This document shows positions 1 to 10,839 of a stretch of 64,000 bases of DNA, in pieces. The notes beneath the pieces were generated by a model, which was given only the letters and a program-made list of their open reading frames with translations, searched no databases and was not told where the DNA came from. The position numbers and the translations under genes were made by a program. The DNA is from Endocalyx cinctus (lineage: Eukaryota; Ascomycota; Sordariomycetes; Amphisphaeriales; Apiosporaceae). Each line of letters opens with the position of its first letter. Positions within the stretch are counted from its first letter, which is position 1. The stretch lies in assembly GCA_001600455.1 (NCBI GenBank), contig BCKC01000001.1, positions 5,482,441-5,546,440 on the forward strand, written 5' to 3'.

Positions 1-523
1 CAAGTCGTAAAAAATCTGGAAGAAGCTGAACTTTATCACGTTTTGTATGGGTCTCGCATCCTTCCAATTAACCTATCCATGTCGAGCAACAATATTAGCT
101 GAGGGTCCTGGGGTCATCATGGGGGCCGTTTTTGCATTTCTATACGGAGTACACACCATTCGTCTTGAAGATTATGGTTACCGTCTAGGACTAGTCAAAT
201 CGAAAGCAGAAAACGAGTGCGAAAAAAATGGGAGGAGGTATTATTTCCCTTTATATTATATACTGGCATATTAGTAGAATATTCGCCCCTAAGCACTAAA
301 AATCATGTCTACAACTTCTCATCCCGAATTTATAAACTGTACTCCCATATCCCAAATGATCGAAAATCTATACCTAGACATAGAGGCCGACAATTTGATT
401 ATTCGTGAGAAATAGTAGGAAGAAAGAGGTATAAGAATAAGCACCCAGGGTAGCATATATAATCAACAAGTAGGGAGAAGAAGAAAAAAAAAAAGAAAGA
501 AAGAAAGAAGAAAAGGAGCAACG
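1..523. other. AT-rich intergenic, no gene seen
   Basis: No convincing reading frame is present; the only open frames are under 80 codons and look random. The word TACGGAGTA, which recurs in other intergenic stretches of this window, lies at about 143-151. A purine-rich A/G tract at about 476-516 immediately precedes the first gene and probably belongs to its 5' leader. Confidence 0.6.
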
Positions 524-1629
524 ATGAGTTCAGAAAACGTCGGTTCCATAGCGACCGACTTCGCGCAATCGACCAGCTGCGGAACGAATCGCGAAACGGT
601 ATACAAAATCCACAGCGTTAGCGACTCATGGTACTTCCTGCTCGCTGGCCCGTTAGATCAAGCGGATGATACCAACTGTTTCCCTTCGGGCTATGATGGG
701 TCCATTTCTGAGTTTTACTCTCCCGCACGATGTCCAACAGGCTACACACCCGCTTGCACGAGCACGAACCAGGTCGGAACCGTAGTGGAAACAGTGCAGA
801 CTTGCTGTCCGACGTATGTTCTTTCTTCTTTCGTCAAATCATATTGGCGAGATTGATTCAGTGGTGCTAACGACCAAACCTATGCGCAGAGAAATGGACC
901 TTAGCTGTGTGGCTTCGTCCGAATATTCTTGGCAGGCCATACTTGCCTGCACCAACGCCATCACCACCGAAGGCTCTACCACATGGACCGTTCACGAAGT
1001 CTTGTCGGGGGTTACCAGCGTCACCACATCAGTGGGTTACCCTGGTGGTATGAATGCCTACGGTATCGCAGTACGGTTTCAGTCTACGGATTTTGCTTCG
1101 ACGACGTCCGTAAGTTTTAGCTCTTTTTCTCTTCTTATGACTATCGAGGTGGCCTATATTGTCACTTCCAAGAAAAATAAGTTAACAACTCAATTTTTGC
1201 CAGACTACGACATCTTCCAGTACTAGTACCATTAGCGGCAACGAAAGCACCGCTTCCACCGATGGTGGTGACGAACGGAGCAGCTCGGGCTCTTCCGCCG
1301 GCGGTCTCGGCGCGGGCGCGGCGGCAGGCATAGCGATTGCCGGGTTCGCCGTGCTCCTGGGGCTCGCCGCGCTCATATTCTTTATTCTAAAGAAGCGTAA
1401 GAGGAGGGCAGAAAATGGAGGGAACAGCCCGACAGGGTCCAGCCACATGCACGAACTCCCGCCTCAGCAGGAACAGTCGTACCAACAGCATGCAGGGTAT
1501 TATGACCCAGACGCTCACTCTAGAAAATATGCCACTGGAGTCAGCAACAGCATCGTCTACGAGATGCCGACGCGTCATCACACGCCGCACGAGTTGGATA
1601 GTCGGAGTAATCCGGCTGAGTTGCGATAG
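524..1629 (+). CDS. Single-pass membrane protein, Cys-rich ectodomain and Ser/Thr stalk
   Basis: Three exons fit: 524-813, 890-1109 and 1204-1629, with GTATGT...CAG and GTAAGT...CAG introns, giving 311 residues. The N-terminal half is cysteine-rich (motifs RCPTGYTPAC and ETVQTCCPT), followed by a Ser/Thr/Gly stalk, one hydrophobic helix (AAGIAIAGFAVLLGLAALIF) and a basic stop-transfer KKRKRR. A cytoplasmic tail rich in Gln, His and Tyr ends the protein. There is no clear N-terminal signal peptide, so the helix near the middle is likely a reverse signal-anchor; this architecture is common in a poorly characterised group of fungal surface proteins. A role in wall sensing or adhesion is only a guess. 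The gene stands alone, with the next gene 0.8 kb downstream on the same strand. Confidence 0.8.
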
Positions 1630-2441
1630 GTGACCACGCCCGACAACGAGGTTGAAAGAAAAGACCACAAAAAGCGGAATTAAATAAGCGACGTCGATGC
1701 TAAGCACTCGAAAGACTTTACACCCATAATAAAGTTCCTACTACTTAACTGGTCTTTTAGACCAGAGTAGAAAGAGGGCTTTTTTTTTTCACTCTCGAAG
1801 GTCTGCATTTAATCGTGCCAGTAACTGGCCATAGCGATGGATATTTTCCTTATTATTACTCATTTTTAAAACGGCATAGCGGGGGGTGAAATCTAATCTT
1901 TTGTGTTATTTTTTGTTGGACTGGAAGCGTCATATTTTGTTGGATACCTAGATATGAATATAGCTTTTCTAATATGAATGTAGTGATGAAACAATACCCA
2001 GTTGTGGGCCTGCATGACTACTTACTCACGTGAAAATCATGAGAACAGGATCTATCGACCAATCTCTTCACTAAAGATAGTAACATCTAGGCCAAGGAAC
2101 CGTATGATCGGGGAATAAAAAAATGGTTCACGTTACATTCGCCACATTCCTGAAGGATGTATCGATAACTGCATCTACACACGATCCAAGGCGGGTATTC
2201 CGAAGGATCGGTCGTCGATATCGGACAAGAAAGATTGGGGTGTTCGGGGTATGTACCACCGTATAGCCAGCCATGCGATGTAAATACAACGTGACACAAC
2301 GAACTACCGAGAGGTGTCGGTATATGCGGTGTTGCACTGCTGTTTCAATTTTACTCTTCTTCCATTGTGCAACGTCGTAATATCTCTAAGCTGTCGACAA
2401 CGCTACCTGATAGCTCCTCGGCCCGAAAAATAAAATAAAAA
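1630..2441. other. Intergenic, no gene seen
   Basis: AT-rich spacer with a T-run near 1780. Overlapping minus-strand frames at 2087-2337 are short, lack family resemblance and are read as chance. An A-rich stretch (2427-2441) leads into the next start codon. Confidence 0.5.
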
Positions 2442-3007
2442 ATGCGCCTGCGGCTTCTTTTGACAATCTCGGGCCTTATCGCCCTGATGACGGCTTCCCG
2501 AGCCGCTCTGGAGCCAAATTATACGTCGCCCGCCGGTGTGGAGATCTTCAACCCGGGCGTTTTCTTCAACGTCACCGGTCCTTGGAGTATCATGTCTAAA
2601 GCGGGAAATACGTTGTACATAGCCGGTAAGATTTTTTTTCTATCTTTTTTTTCGCCAATGATATTTTAATTTGCAAACTGACCCTACAATAAAAAAAAAA
2701 AGGTATGCGTGGCATCCACCCCTATAATAGTAGCCTGGTGCCGATAGGTCTGCCGCGTGTACGTCAGGCCTACGCCAACGTCGCGGCGCTCGTCGACATG
2801 GCCGGCGGAGATATATTTTCGTGCGTCAGGCTTGTCGTCTACGTTACAGATATGTTTCGGTATCGGCCGCTGTGTAATCAAGTGCAAGTGGAGATCTGGG
2901 GGGACGATCCGAGTAGATACCCGCCTCGGACTATCGTTGAGGTTGATAGGCTTAATGATGACGACATCGTTGAAGTCGAGGGGACGTTTTCGTTGGGGGG
3001 GACTTAA
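2442..3007 (+). CDS. RidA/YjgF (Rid) family protein with signal peptide
   Basis: Two exons (2442-2625 and 2703-3007; donor GTAAGA, acceptor AG after an A-run) encode 162 residues. Residues 1-21 form a clear signal sequence: MRLR, then a hydrophobic core, then SRA. The rest matches the Rid fold: IAGMRG near 60-65, the helix around YANVAALVDMAGG, VRLVVYVTDM, and PPRTIVEV. Arg137 occupies the place of the carboxylate-binding arginine (Arg105 of E. coli RidA) that deaminates 2-aminoacrylate-type imines; a Glu follows in IVEVEGTF. Family members normally work in the cytosol or mitochondrion, so an exported copy is unusual. The N-terminus also contains arginines, so mitochondrial import is an alternative. 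The next gene is convergent, its stop 266 bases away. Confidence 0.85.
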
Positions 3008-3273
3008 TGGATATCGTAAGGACGGTAATATCTATTGCAATAACGGCTGAAATGCCTCGATGACGAAGAGTTCAGCTCCCATCTTCAAAGTATACCGAAA
3101 AAAATCGATAATAGTAAAGGAAAATAGAGACGCATTGCACTATTGCACTATTGATGATTCAGACGCTCCGTATGATTGGTATATAATGACAGTTAGGTTT
3201 TTCATTCATAATATAACATAAATTATCTATCAACAACAGAAACGAATAAACAAACGAGCAAATGCACGCCTCA

Positions 3274-6200
3274 TCAGCTGGATATAATCTTCTCCGTCGA
3301 CAAGCCCCCCACTCCTCCACCTATCCGCCTCCTCCTGCGATCCACGTAAGCGAGGTAAGCGTCCAGTCCGGAGACGGCCGAAGCGACGGCGAGCGTGCTG
3401 GCCAGCCCGAATCCGAGCAAGACCGCGACCTCGAAGGGGACGACCTGGGTGAGGCAGACGAGCACCTTGCTGAGGTCCGCGAAGCCCGTCAGCGCGGCCA
3501 GGACGGAGAGCAGGAGGAAGACCTGATTGACCACGTTTCGGATGAGGCTCAGGCGCGGCGGGGGAGGAGAGTCTTCCGCCTTGGGCAGGAATTTCACGAC
3601 CACGTGTAAGGCGGTGGCTGCGAAGCCCGATAGGAGGGATAGGAGTCCCAAAATCTGTGCAGAAGGAAAAGAAATTAGTTGAGGTTCTAGTTGGTGAGAT
3701 ACTTTAATTAACAGAAAAGAGTTTACATACCCCGTGCGCTGTGCGGAAATGCGCGGATGACCCCATAATTAGCGCGCCGAAAATGAGCACGAAGAGCATA
3801 GACGGGAGGATGACGCCAAGCCACAGCAGGTTATTCCACCTGGGGATGTTGGGCATATAATGGGATTTTCGGAGTCTAATGAGGATGTTTCTTGTGCTCT
3901 CGAGTCCCAGGGCGATGGGAAGAACGTTTAAAAATGCTAGGACACCGAAGAGGACTGTTGAGTAAAAAAAGATTAAGGTCAGTAAAAGTTCATACCCATA
4001 AGTATATTGTCGGCGGGGAACGTATAGAAAACGAATGGCTTACTATGGATAACAAGGAAAGCGATAAAGGCGTTGGCTGAGTGGCCGTTGATCTTCAAAG
4101 CACCGGCCGCGGAAGTGAGGCCTTTGTCAAGACGTTCGACGGCCAGCTGCGCGTTCAATTCGTAGATGTGGCCTTCGTTGGTGAACTTAATATTTCCCTT
4201 AGGCACGAGGTCTTTGAACTGCGAAATATTCAAGTCCTTCAACGAATCAGCCGCGTCGCTGGCACCTCCTCCACCTACGCTCGTCAAAACCAAGGCCAAG
4301 CCGCCTACTCCTCTGCAGGTGAGCAGATCGATGCCCTTCTGGGCGATCGACGAAAGAGCCTCCGCGTTGATTAAAGCCGACAGGTTGAAGACGGTCGACC
4401 CGTTCGAGATCACGACGGCGGATTGCTGCTCCTGTCGGGGATCCAGCAGCGCTTTAGTCTCGCCCCCCTCGGACGACAGATCCCGCTTCTTCTTCGACTG
4501 CACCTCGATCTTTCCGAAGAGCTTCTGCACCACCAGCACGCCCTGGCTGCCGAACCCTTGCCCGAACCCGAGCGCGGCCCCGTTCACGGAATCGTTGAAC
4601 TGCACGGCCGTCTCCTGGATCGCGGCGGACGAGTTGGGCGACGTCGCCGTGCCGTCGATCAAAGCCTGCACGCCTCCGATGCTGGTGATGCCGTCCGCCG
4701 CGCCTTGCAGCAGGCCCCGAGCCAGGCCGCCGGCTACCTGCTGAAAGTTCAGGCTGGACGTCAGGCCGCCGCTTCCGGAGCTGTCTTGGGATACCATGCT
4801 GATCACCTTGGATATCGTATCGTTCGCGAGGAAGCGAGAGGTCAGGCCCATGGCAAAGTTCTCGGTGAGACCCCCGACGTCGAGTTGGCCCTCGGGCATG
4901 TCCGTCGTGGGAAGGACGCCCGGGTCAGTTTGCAGACCCAAGCCAACGGCTATCCCCTCTCCCAAACCTTTTCCGAGCCCGGACGCGGCCGAAGGTAGCA
5001 TATCCGTCAGCGACGTGCTACCGCTGGCGTTGGAGCCGCCGAGGGAAGAAGTGAGCTGAGATATGTCCACGTTGCTCGTGACGGCCTGAGTCAAGCCGAA
5101 GCCAAAAGAGCCCGCGAGGTCGGGGATCGCGGTGCCGCTCGGAGGAGCGACGCTGTTGAGCTTCAGACCCGTTACGGCTCCGTTGCCTATTCCCTGAGCC
5201 AGGCTCAAGACCGCCGACGGTAGCTGCTCCGTCAACCCTGCTCCCCCCGAGCCGCCGCCGGCGGCACTGAGCAGAGTGGCGGGGTCGATGCTGCCAGCCA
5301 CCGAATTTGCGAGACCGAACCCGAACATTCCAGCGATAGCAGGGATGTCGGTGCCGCTGGGCGTGGCAGGCTGGGCGAGCTTCAAGCCAGATACGGCTCC
5401 CGACCCAAGTCCCGACGCGAGGCTCATGACCAAGGGACCGGGGCCGGTGCCGGAGGAGAACAGGGAGTTGAGATCCACGGCGCCCAGGAGCGAGGCGGTC
5501 GCGCCCATGCCGATATTCTGGAGGGCCGGGTTCAGGCCGGTGCTCTCGAGGTTGTTGTCCGCGAGGATCTTGGCGCCGATGGCCTTGGCGTTCTCGGCCG
5601 TCGTCAGGTTCAGCCCCTGCGCCGCGCCCTCGCCCACGCCCACGCCGACGAACATGCCCGACCCCGCGACGTCCCCCAGGATGGCGTCGCCGATGCCTCC
5701 GAAGGCATTTTTGAACAGATCCCCTATGGCGCCCAGGGGGTCGGAAAGCGCGTCTCCGAGATCTGGCGTGTCGCTGCTCGTGTCGTTGGACGCCGCCGCG
5801 CCGCTATCCCCAGAGTCGTCTTTATTCCCGCCGGTCAGGAAATCGAAAAACCCCGGTACGCGCTTGATGATTGACTTCTTCTCCTCCTTGGTTCGTTTGG
5901 CGACGGGGGAGGAAGTAGAAGCAAGGTTGCGATGGTAGTCGGTAAGTATCTCGCTAGTCTTTTTCAGCGACCCGACGGAGAGCTGGTCGCCTAACCAGTC
6001 CGTCGTGTCAGCCCCGACTTCGATAAAGGCAAGCCAGTTCCGTCGGAGTTGTTCGTCGTTCGCTAGGACTTCGGCCGTCGATGGGGCCATAAGTGCTTTC
6101 GTCACAGTTTCCCAAGACGATAACGAGGACTCGGACTCGGGGCCTCGCTTCTGGTAGGTATCGTATTGCGCCTTCGAGAGCACGATGGTCATAGCTGACG

Positions 6201-6318
6201 TAAAGAGACTCACAATTGTGACGAAGAAGAGTAGAGTTTTCCATAACCGTGCATCATCCTTAACCACCACCGCTGCCGCCATGGTCCTTTCCATATTATT
6301 ACTCGCAGTTTTGCTCAT
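3274..6318 (-). CDS. Large Gly-rich repeat membrane protein with b561-like C-terminus
   Basis: Three exons on the minus strand (4044-6318, 3731-3954, 3274-3654) give 959 residues. A signal-anchor helix spans residues about 28-47. A long outside-facing region follows with glycine-rich modules of about 85 residues, recurring as variants of 'LPSAVLSLAQGIGNGAVTGL' then SGT-IP-LAG-FGFGL, between residues about 270 and 560. The C-terminus has about five hydrophobic helices with histidines placed as NGHSANAF, LVIHILFG, SSAHFRTAHGILGL and ALHVVVKF, which resembles a cytochrome b561 core. Haem binding and transmembrane electron transfer are therefore an inference. The protein ends in a basic cytoplasmic tail (DRRRRR). 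An alternative in-frame donor at 3995 would insert 16 residues into the first C-terminal helix. I recognise no characterised homologue; the repeats' function is unknown. Confidence 0.75.
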
Positions 6319-7953
6319 TTGATTAAAGTCCTTTTAACAATACCGTAAACCAAGAAAATAAATGTCGCCTGCGACTAGAATAGAATATATAAAATTAAAT
6401 GAAAAGGGAAAAAAAAGGAAAACGAGGTCGTCGTGACCTGGTCACAGGCACGTGAAATGATGTCCCGGGAGGTGAAGTTGAAGAAGCTCCAGCTTACCAA
6501 CAGGAGAACCTCGCGGAGGATACTTCATCGTGGGAGCAGGGCATTATTAAGATAAAAACATCAGGAGAGAAACAGGCAGTGGAGAACAATAGATGCTATT
6601 GATCTTGGCAAACCTAGGGTGCGGTGATACTGTGGATTCTTACCATATCCATTAAATTCAATTTTTCGACTCGACACAGGGTTCGAAACACGACGAAAGG
6701 AAACCACCATTTAGCGCTGCTACCCTGTGCGGCGTTTCTCTACCGCATTCTAAAAAAAAGGGGATGGAAAAGATGCCGCGATGTCAAAAAAAAATTGACA
6801 ACCTTCCCATATGAGATGATGGTGTCTCATGTCTTTCATGTAGGTATAGCGTAAATATGAAACGCGACAGTACAATATGAACCGAGCCACCTCGGTCATT
6901 CATCACTGCCCTTACACTACTGGCGCTTATTTATAGAGACGACGAGGATAATAAGAAAGAAGGCTTTAAGTATTGAGATAACAAATAAAAAGCATTATCG
7001 GACATTTTGGAAAATTGATCCTAAAGATGAGGTAAAATATGATGAATAGGCCGTCAGCCCATCAACCAATTGACCAAGATTTTCTAAGAGAGCCAATGGT
7101 GATCATAGAAGGTGATCATAGAAGCTTATTCGATGAATTATAGGCTAATTGTCGATGACATTGTTTGAGATCTTTACAAGGGGGATGACATCTGAGCGCA
7201 AATATAACCAATGAAATACGTAGTTACGGCTTAAAACACTATCCACATTCTCTATCCCTATGCTAATGCGAAAACCCCTTGTTATAAATATATTACTATA
7301 TGTTCTTCTATTATAACTATTTAATCATTCAAACAAGGTAAACAATGCCAATTTTCAATTAAGACCTTGTTTCTTTTACATATAATTTCTAAAAGCCTGG
7401 TAATAAGCCCAAGACAAGTGCTGGTCAGGCAGTTCAGGGCTGTCAGCTTCTGTGTTTCTTAATATCACGATCAACAATGTTTAACCCTGAATGGAGTAAT
7501 ATTGCCCGATTAGTGTAACCTCGCAAAGTCTTGAAATAAAGGATCAAAACTAATCTTCTTATTAAAAAAATAAATAAAAAAAATAATCATGACCAGTATC
7601 TACCATGTATATACATGGTATGTAAAATTCGAAAAAATACCAGGGAAACCGAAGAATCCCAAATGTATACTTTTGATGTCGGTCATGGTCAATTTCTCTT
7701 TTTATAGAACTCCGCTTTTGTAAACATGACAAACAAAACCGGAACAAGCCAGGCAAACACACGACCAAAAAAAAAAGAAACGGAACCTTTCCTATTAAAG
7801 TGGCTTGCCATTAGTTACAGAAAGTAGTTTTTTGTATTTCCTTAACATGAATATTCCCCTAGTAGTCAATTAGTCTTGACATATATGTAAGGTAACATCG
7901 TTACGGCCGATGGGAGCCGACTCTCTTTGAAGGTATGTCTCAAGCTTAAGGAC
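6319..7953. other. AT-rich intergenic, no gene seen
   Basis: About 1.6 kb between the promoter side of the repeat protein and the 3' end of the serine-rich gene. Frames here are under 80 codons and unremarkable. A 13-base direct repeat, GGTGATCATAGAA, occurs twice near 7097-7123. 'GGGTTCGAAAC' near 6678 superficially looks like a tRNA B box but no A box or clover-leaf accompanies it. Confidence 0.5.
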
Positions 7954-9582
7954 TTAAGCAGCGATGACAGCCAATGCGAAAGCGATGAGTGCAATGCTGT
8001 TACCTTTGACGTGCACATCGACCGCGGCGTTCTCGGAGACCGAGGCGGCACCGCCGTTGTTGCTGTTGACAGAGGACGACCCCGACCCCGAGCCAGAGCC
8101 TGAGCCTGAGCCTGAGCCGGCACCAGCACCGCCACCAACGGTCGCAGAAGGAGCAGCACCATCAGTAGCGGCGGCGGCGGCGGCGCTAGAGCTAGATCCG
8201 AAGTAAGGGCTAGAAGTGGAGAAGCCGGAGAAAGACGAAGAAGAAGAAGAGAAAGAGAAAGGGGCGAAGCTAGATCCGGCGGCGGCGGCGCTGGAGCTGG
8301 CGCTAGCGAAAGAGCTAGAGAACGAGTTCGAGAGGAAGCTGGAGAAGGAGGAAGAGGACGAGCCCCCGGTGGCCGAGGCGAAGAAGCCGCTGCTGACACT
8401 GCTGGAAGGGGCGGCTGAGCTGCTGGCGGCGCCGAAGGACGAGCTGCTAGTGGCGCTGGCCGAGGAGCTGGGGCCGAAAGAGCTAGAGCTGGTGTTGTTT
8501 CCGTAGGGGGCGCTGGCCGAGGAGCTGCTGCCGAAAGAGCTGCTGCCGAAAGAGCTGCTGCTATTGGTGTAGCCGGAGAAGGAAGAGCTGCTGCTGCTGC
8601 TGCTGCTGCTGCTACTAGTAGGGGCGCTGTAGGAGCTGGAAGAGCTGCTGCTGCTGCTACCGAAAAAGCTGGACGAGAACGAGCTGAAAGAACTTTCGAA
8701 ACTGCTGCTGCTAGAGGAGCTGCTGCTGGAGAAACTGCTACTAGAGAAGCTGGAGCTTCCAGTAGGAAAGCTAAACGAGCTAGAGGAGCTGGAACTGGAG
8801 CTGGAGCTGGAGCTGGAGCTGGGAATGCTGAACGAGCCGATGGAAATGCCGCTGGGGAGGCTGAAAGAGCCGAGCGAGGAAGAGGAAGTGGAGGAGGAGC
8901 TGACGCCACCGCTCACGAAGCTGGGAGCCGGAGTAGACAAGCCCGTAGGCATGGAGAAAGGCGGAGTCCCGAAGGCAGGAGGCAAGCTCGTGAAGAAAGG
9001 CGGGACATGGGGAGGGAAATCGCCAGGCATAATAGGAGGGAAGCTGGTCGGGAAAACGGTAGGGAAAGCAATTTCGGAGGACTCGGAAGACTCGGAAGGA
9101 TCGAAAGACTCGGAAGAGGAACTGCTGGTGCTGCTACTAGTGGTGGTGGTCGTCGTCTTAGTGGTGGTGGTGGTGCTGCTGCTGCTCGAAGTGCTAATGC
9201 TCGGGTGAGGGTGAGACTTGGTCGTGGAATGGGTCCAGGGCCATGTATACGGAGTGCTGGTAGTAGAAGTAGAGAGTGTGGTAGGAAAGCTGAAAGGGAG
9301 ACTGGATTCGTGGCTGTGAGTGAAGTGATAACCGGTAGTGGTAGAGGTTTCGAGGCCGTCGTCGCTGCTAGTGCTAGAGGTGTGGATGCGGTGAAAACTG
9401 TAAGGTTTGGATACCGTAGAGGTAGAAACATCCGTGGTTGAATAGTTGATCAATGGGGGGAAAAGAGTCCAGACAACTGCGTCACGCTTCCCTACTACGT
9501 TGGAAGCGTGGGTATTATTGGCCTGGGCGACACTCATCAAGAGAGAGGCCAGAAAGGGCCAAGGGGAAGCAGTAAACTTCAT
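7954..9582 (-). CDS. Serine-rich GPI-anchored cell wall protein
   Basis: A single exon encodes 542 residues. Residues 1-21 are a signal peptide (MKFTASPWPFLASLLMSVAQA); a KR dibasic site (GKRDAVVW, about residue 33) could be a Kex2 cut. From about residue 55 the chain is dominated by Ser and Thr, including long serine runs, consistent with heavy O-mannosylation. A glycine-serine dipeptide stretch lies near the end, and the last residues (GNSIALIAFALAVIAA) form a hydrophobic tail without charges behind small residues, as in GPI-attachment signals. Such proteins are bound to wall glucan or plasma membrane; adhesion or wall structure is likely but not shown. The low-complexity coding DNA stays open in other frames, which are treated as shadows. 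Length may vary between strains because of the repeats. Confidence 0.85.
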   Translation of the reverse strand: MKFTASPWPFLASLLMSVAQANNTHASNVVGKRDAVVWTLFPPLINYSTTDVSTSTVSKPYSFHRIHTSSTSSDDGLETSTTTGYHFTHSHESSLPFSFPTTLSTSTTSTPYTWPWTHSTTKSHPHPSISTSSSSSTTTTTKTTTTTTSSSTSSSSSESFDPSESSESSEIAFPTVFPTSFPPIMPGDFPPHVPPFFTSLPPAFGTPPFSMPTGLSTPAPSFVSGGVSSSSTSSSSLGSFSLPSGISIGSFSIPSSSSSSSSSSSSSSSFSFPTGSSSFSSSSFSSSSSSSSSSFESSFSSFSSSFFGSSSSSSSSSYSAPTSSSSSSSSSSSSFSGYTNSSSSFGSSSFGSSSSASAPYGNNTSSSSFGPSSSASATSSSSFGAASSSAAPSSSVSSGFFASATGGSSSSSFSSFLSNSFSSSFASASSSAAAAGSSFAPFSFSSSSSSFSGFSTSSPYFGSSSSAAAAAATDGAAPSATVGGGAGAGSGSGSGSGSGSGSSSVNSNNGGAASVSENAAVDVHVKGNSIALIAFALAVIAA

Positions 9583-10839
9583 TGTGAATAGGCAGTAGAA
9601 CTACTTAGCACGATACGGAATTGAAATATTTATCTGAATAATGCTCCCGAAGACAAAAGAAAAACAAGAAAGAAAAAAAACCTTGTCGATTATACAGAAC
9701 AGAGAGAGAAAGTGACTGGATAGTAAGATGGTTCAAGAACAGTTTGATTCGAAGACGAGAGCGTAGTTTTATATATGTCATGATTGCCTACTGGTCTATC
9801 ATTACTGGAACAAAGCGGGTAGACATTTCGCAATACGTGATATGACAAAAACAAACATTACTGTTACGATCTAGATTATCTCAAAATTCACGCGAACTCA
9901 AGGCTAGCACGTATACTGATCAAGTTTAGGTTTCGATGATCTGTCACGAACATGTTCGTCCAAAACACGAACTTGCTGCAAATAGACTAGAACAACCCAG
10001 GATAAACCGAGCGAGAAAAATCGTAAACAAACCACTCAACAAAACAAAGAACTAACTAATAAGAATCGAGACGACACTGTATCTATAAAGTTTTTAGAAT
10101 ACATTACAATTGAACATGCTGAAGTAGTGAGCAGCATTTGTTCGGGTCTACAATGGTCCCCATCGGGCAAAGTTCATTCCCTTAAGAGGAAAGAAGAATC
10201 GTGATTATTAACTAATAAATCTGAAAAGGCGGAAATCCTGCTGAGCCTTAGAACGTGTGCGTAATCTTGAAGGTTCGTAGTATTAAACAGAGATCGCGAG
10301 TTTTAGACTGCTGGGCAAGCAACTAGTTGCTCTACGGTGTCAGATCTTTAGTTGAACTTTTCTCTTATTTTGAATAGAGAAACGGGGTAATTGTGTCTAA
10401 AGGATGTCTATGACGACGTTAGCCAAATATCAAGATGGCTCACGGGGAAACAAGAGAAACACGTGCCTGGATGTCCAGACTTATAATGAATGACGAGGGG
10501 AAACTGTTCCTAATTTGCCTCTCGATGAAAACAAATAGCGGAAAAACACCACATAGCGAAAAACCTTTAGGCCATCAAGCCTAGTATACGTCGACACTGA
10601 GACAGAAAGTTTATCTCGTGGCAACAAAAGACAGAAAAAAAAACTAGTCTTGAGTCATGGTGGTATCTGTGCTGGTTTGTTGGGCAGGAGAAATATTTCT
10701 GCTCGGGATATACTGTGACAGACAGTAAAAACAAAGAAAAACGGCGGAGAGAAGGGAGAGAGAAAAAATAAGTCATGGTAAGAACAATAACAATACCAGC
10801 AGAATTCGTTCATATCTGATTGGCTGGTTTGGAGGGTAA
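9583..10839. other. Intergenic, no gene seen
   Basis: AT-rich spacer of 1.26 kb, upstream of the serine-rich gene (minus strand) and downstream of the SET gene. Contains only short open frames (longest about 69 codons at 10567-10776, minus) without recognisable motifs. Confidence 0.5.

Noticed and set aside
6670..6695. GGGTTCGAAAC as a tRNA B box
   Set aside because: No A box at the right distance upstream and no clover-leaf pairing on either strand.
7562..7768. 68-codon minus-strand frame
   Set aside because: Low-complexity AT-rich sequence with aromatic runs; no start context or conservation signal visible.
7866..8909. 347-codon minus-strand Ala/Pro-rich frame
   Set aside because: It overlaps the serine-rich GPI protein in another frame on the same strand; codons of serine runs read as Ala/Leu in the shifted frame. 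No start context or domain.
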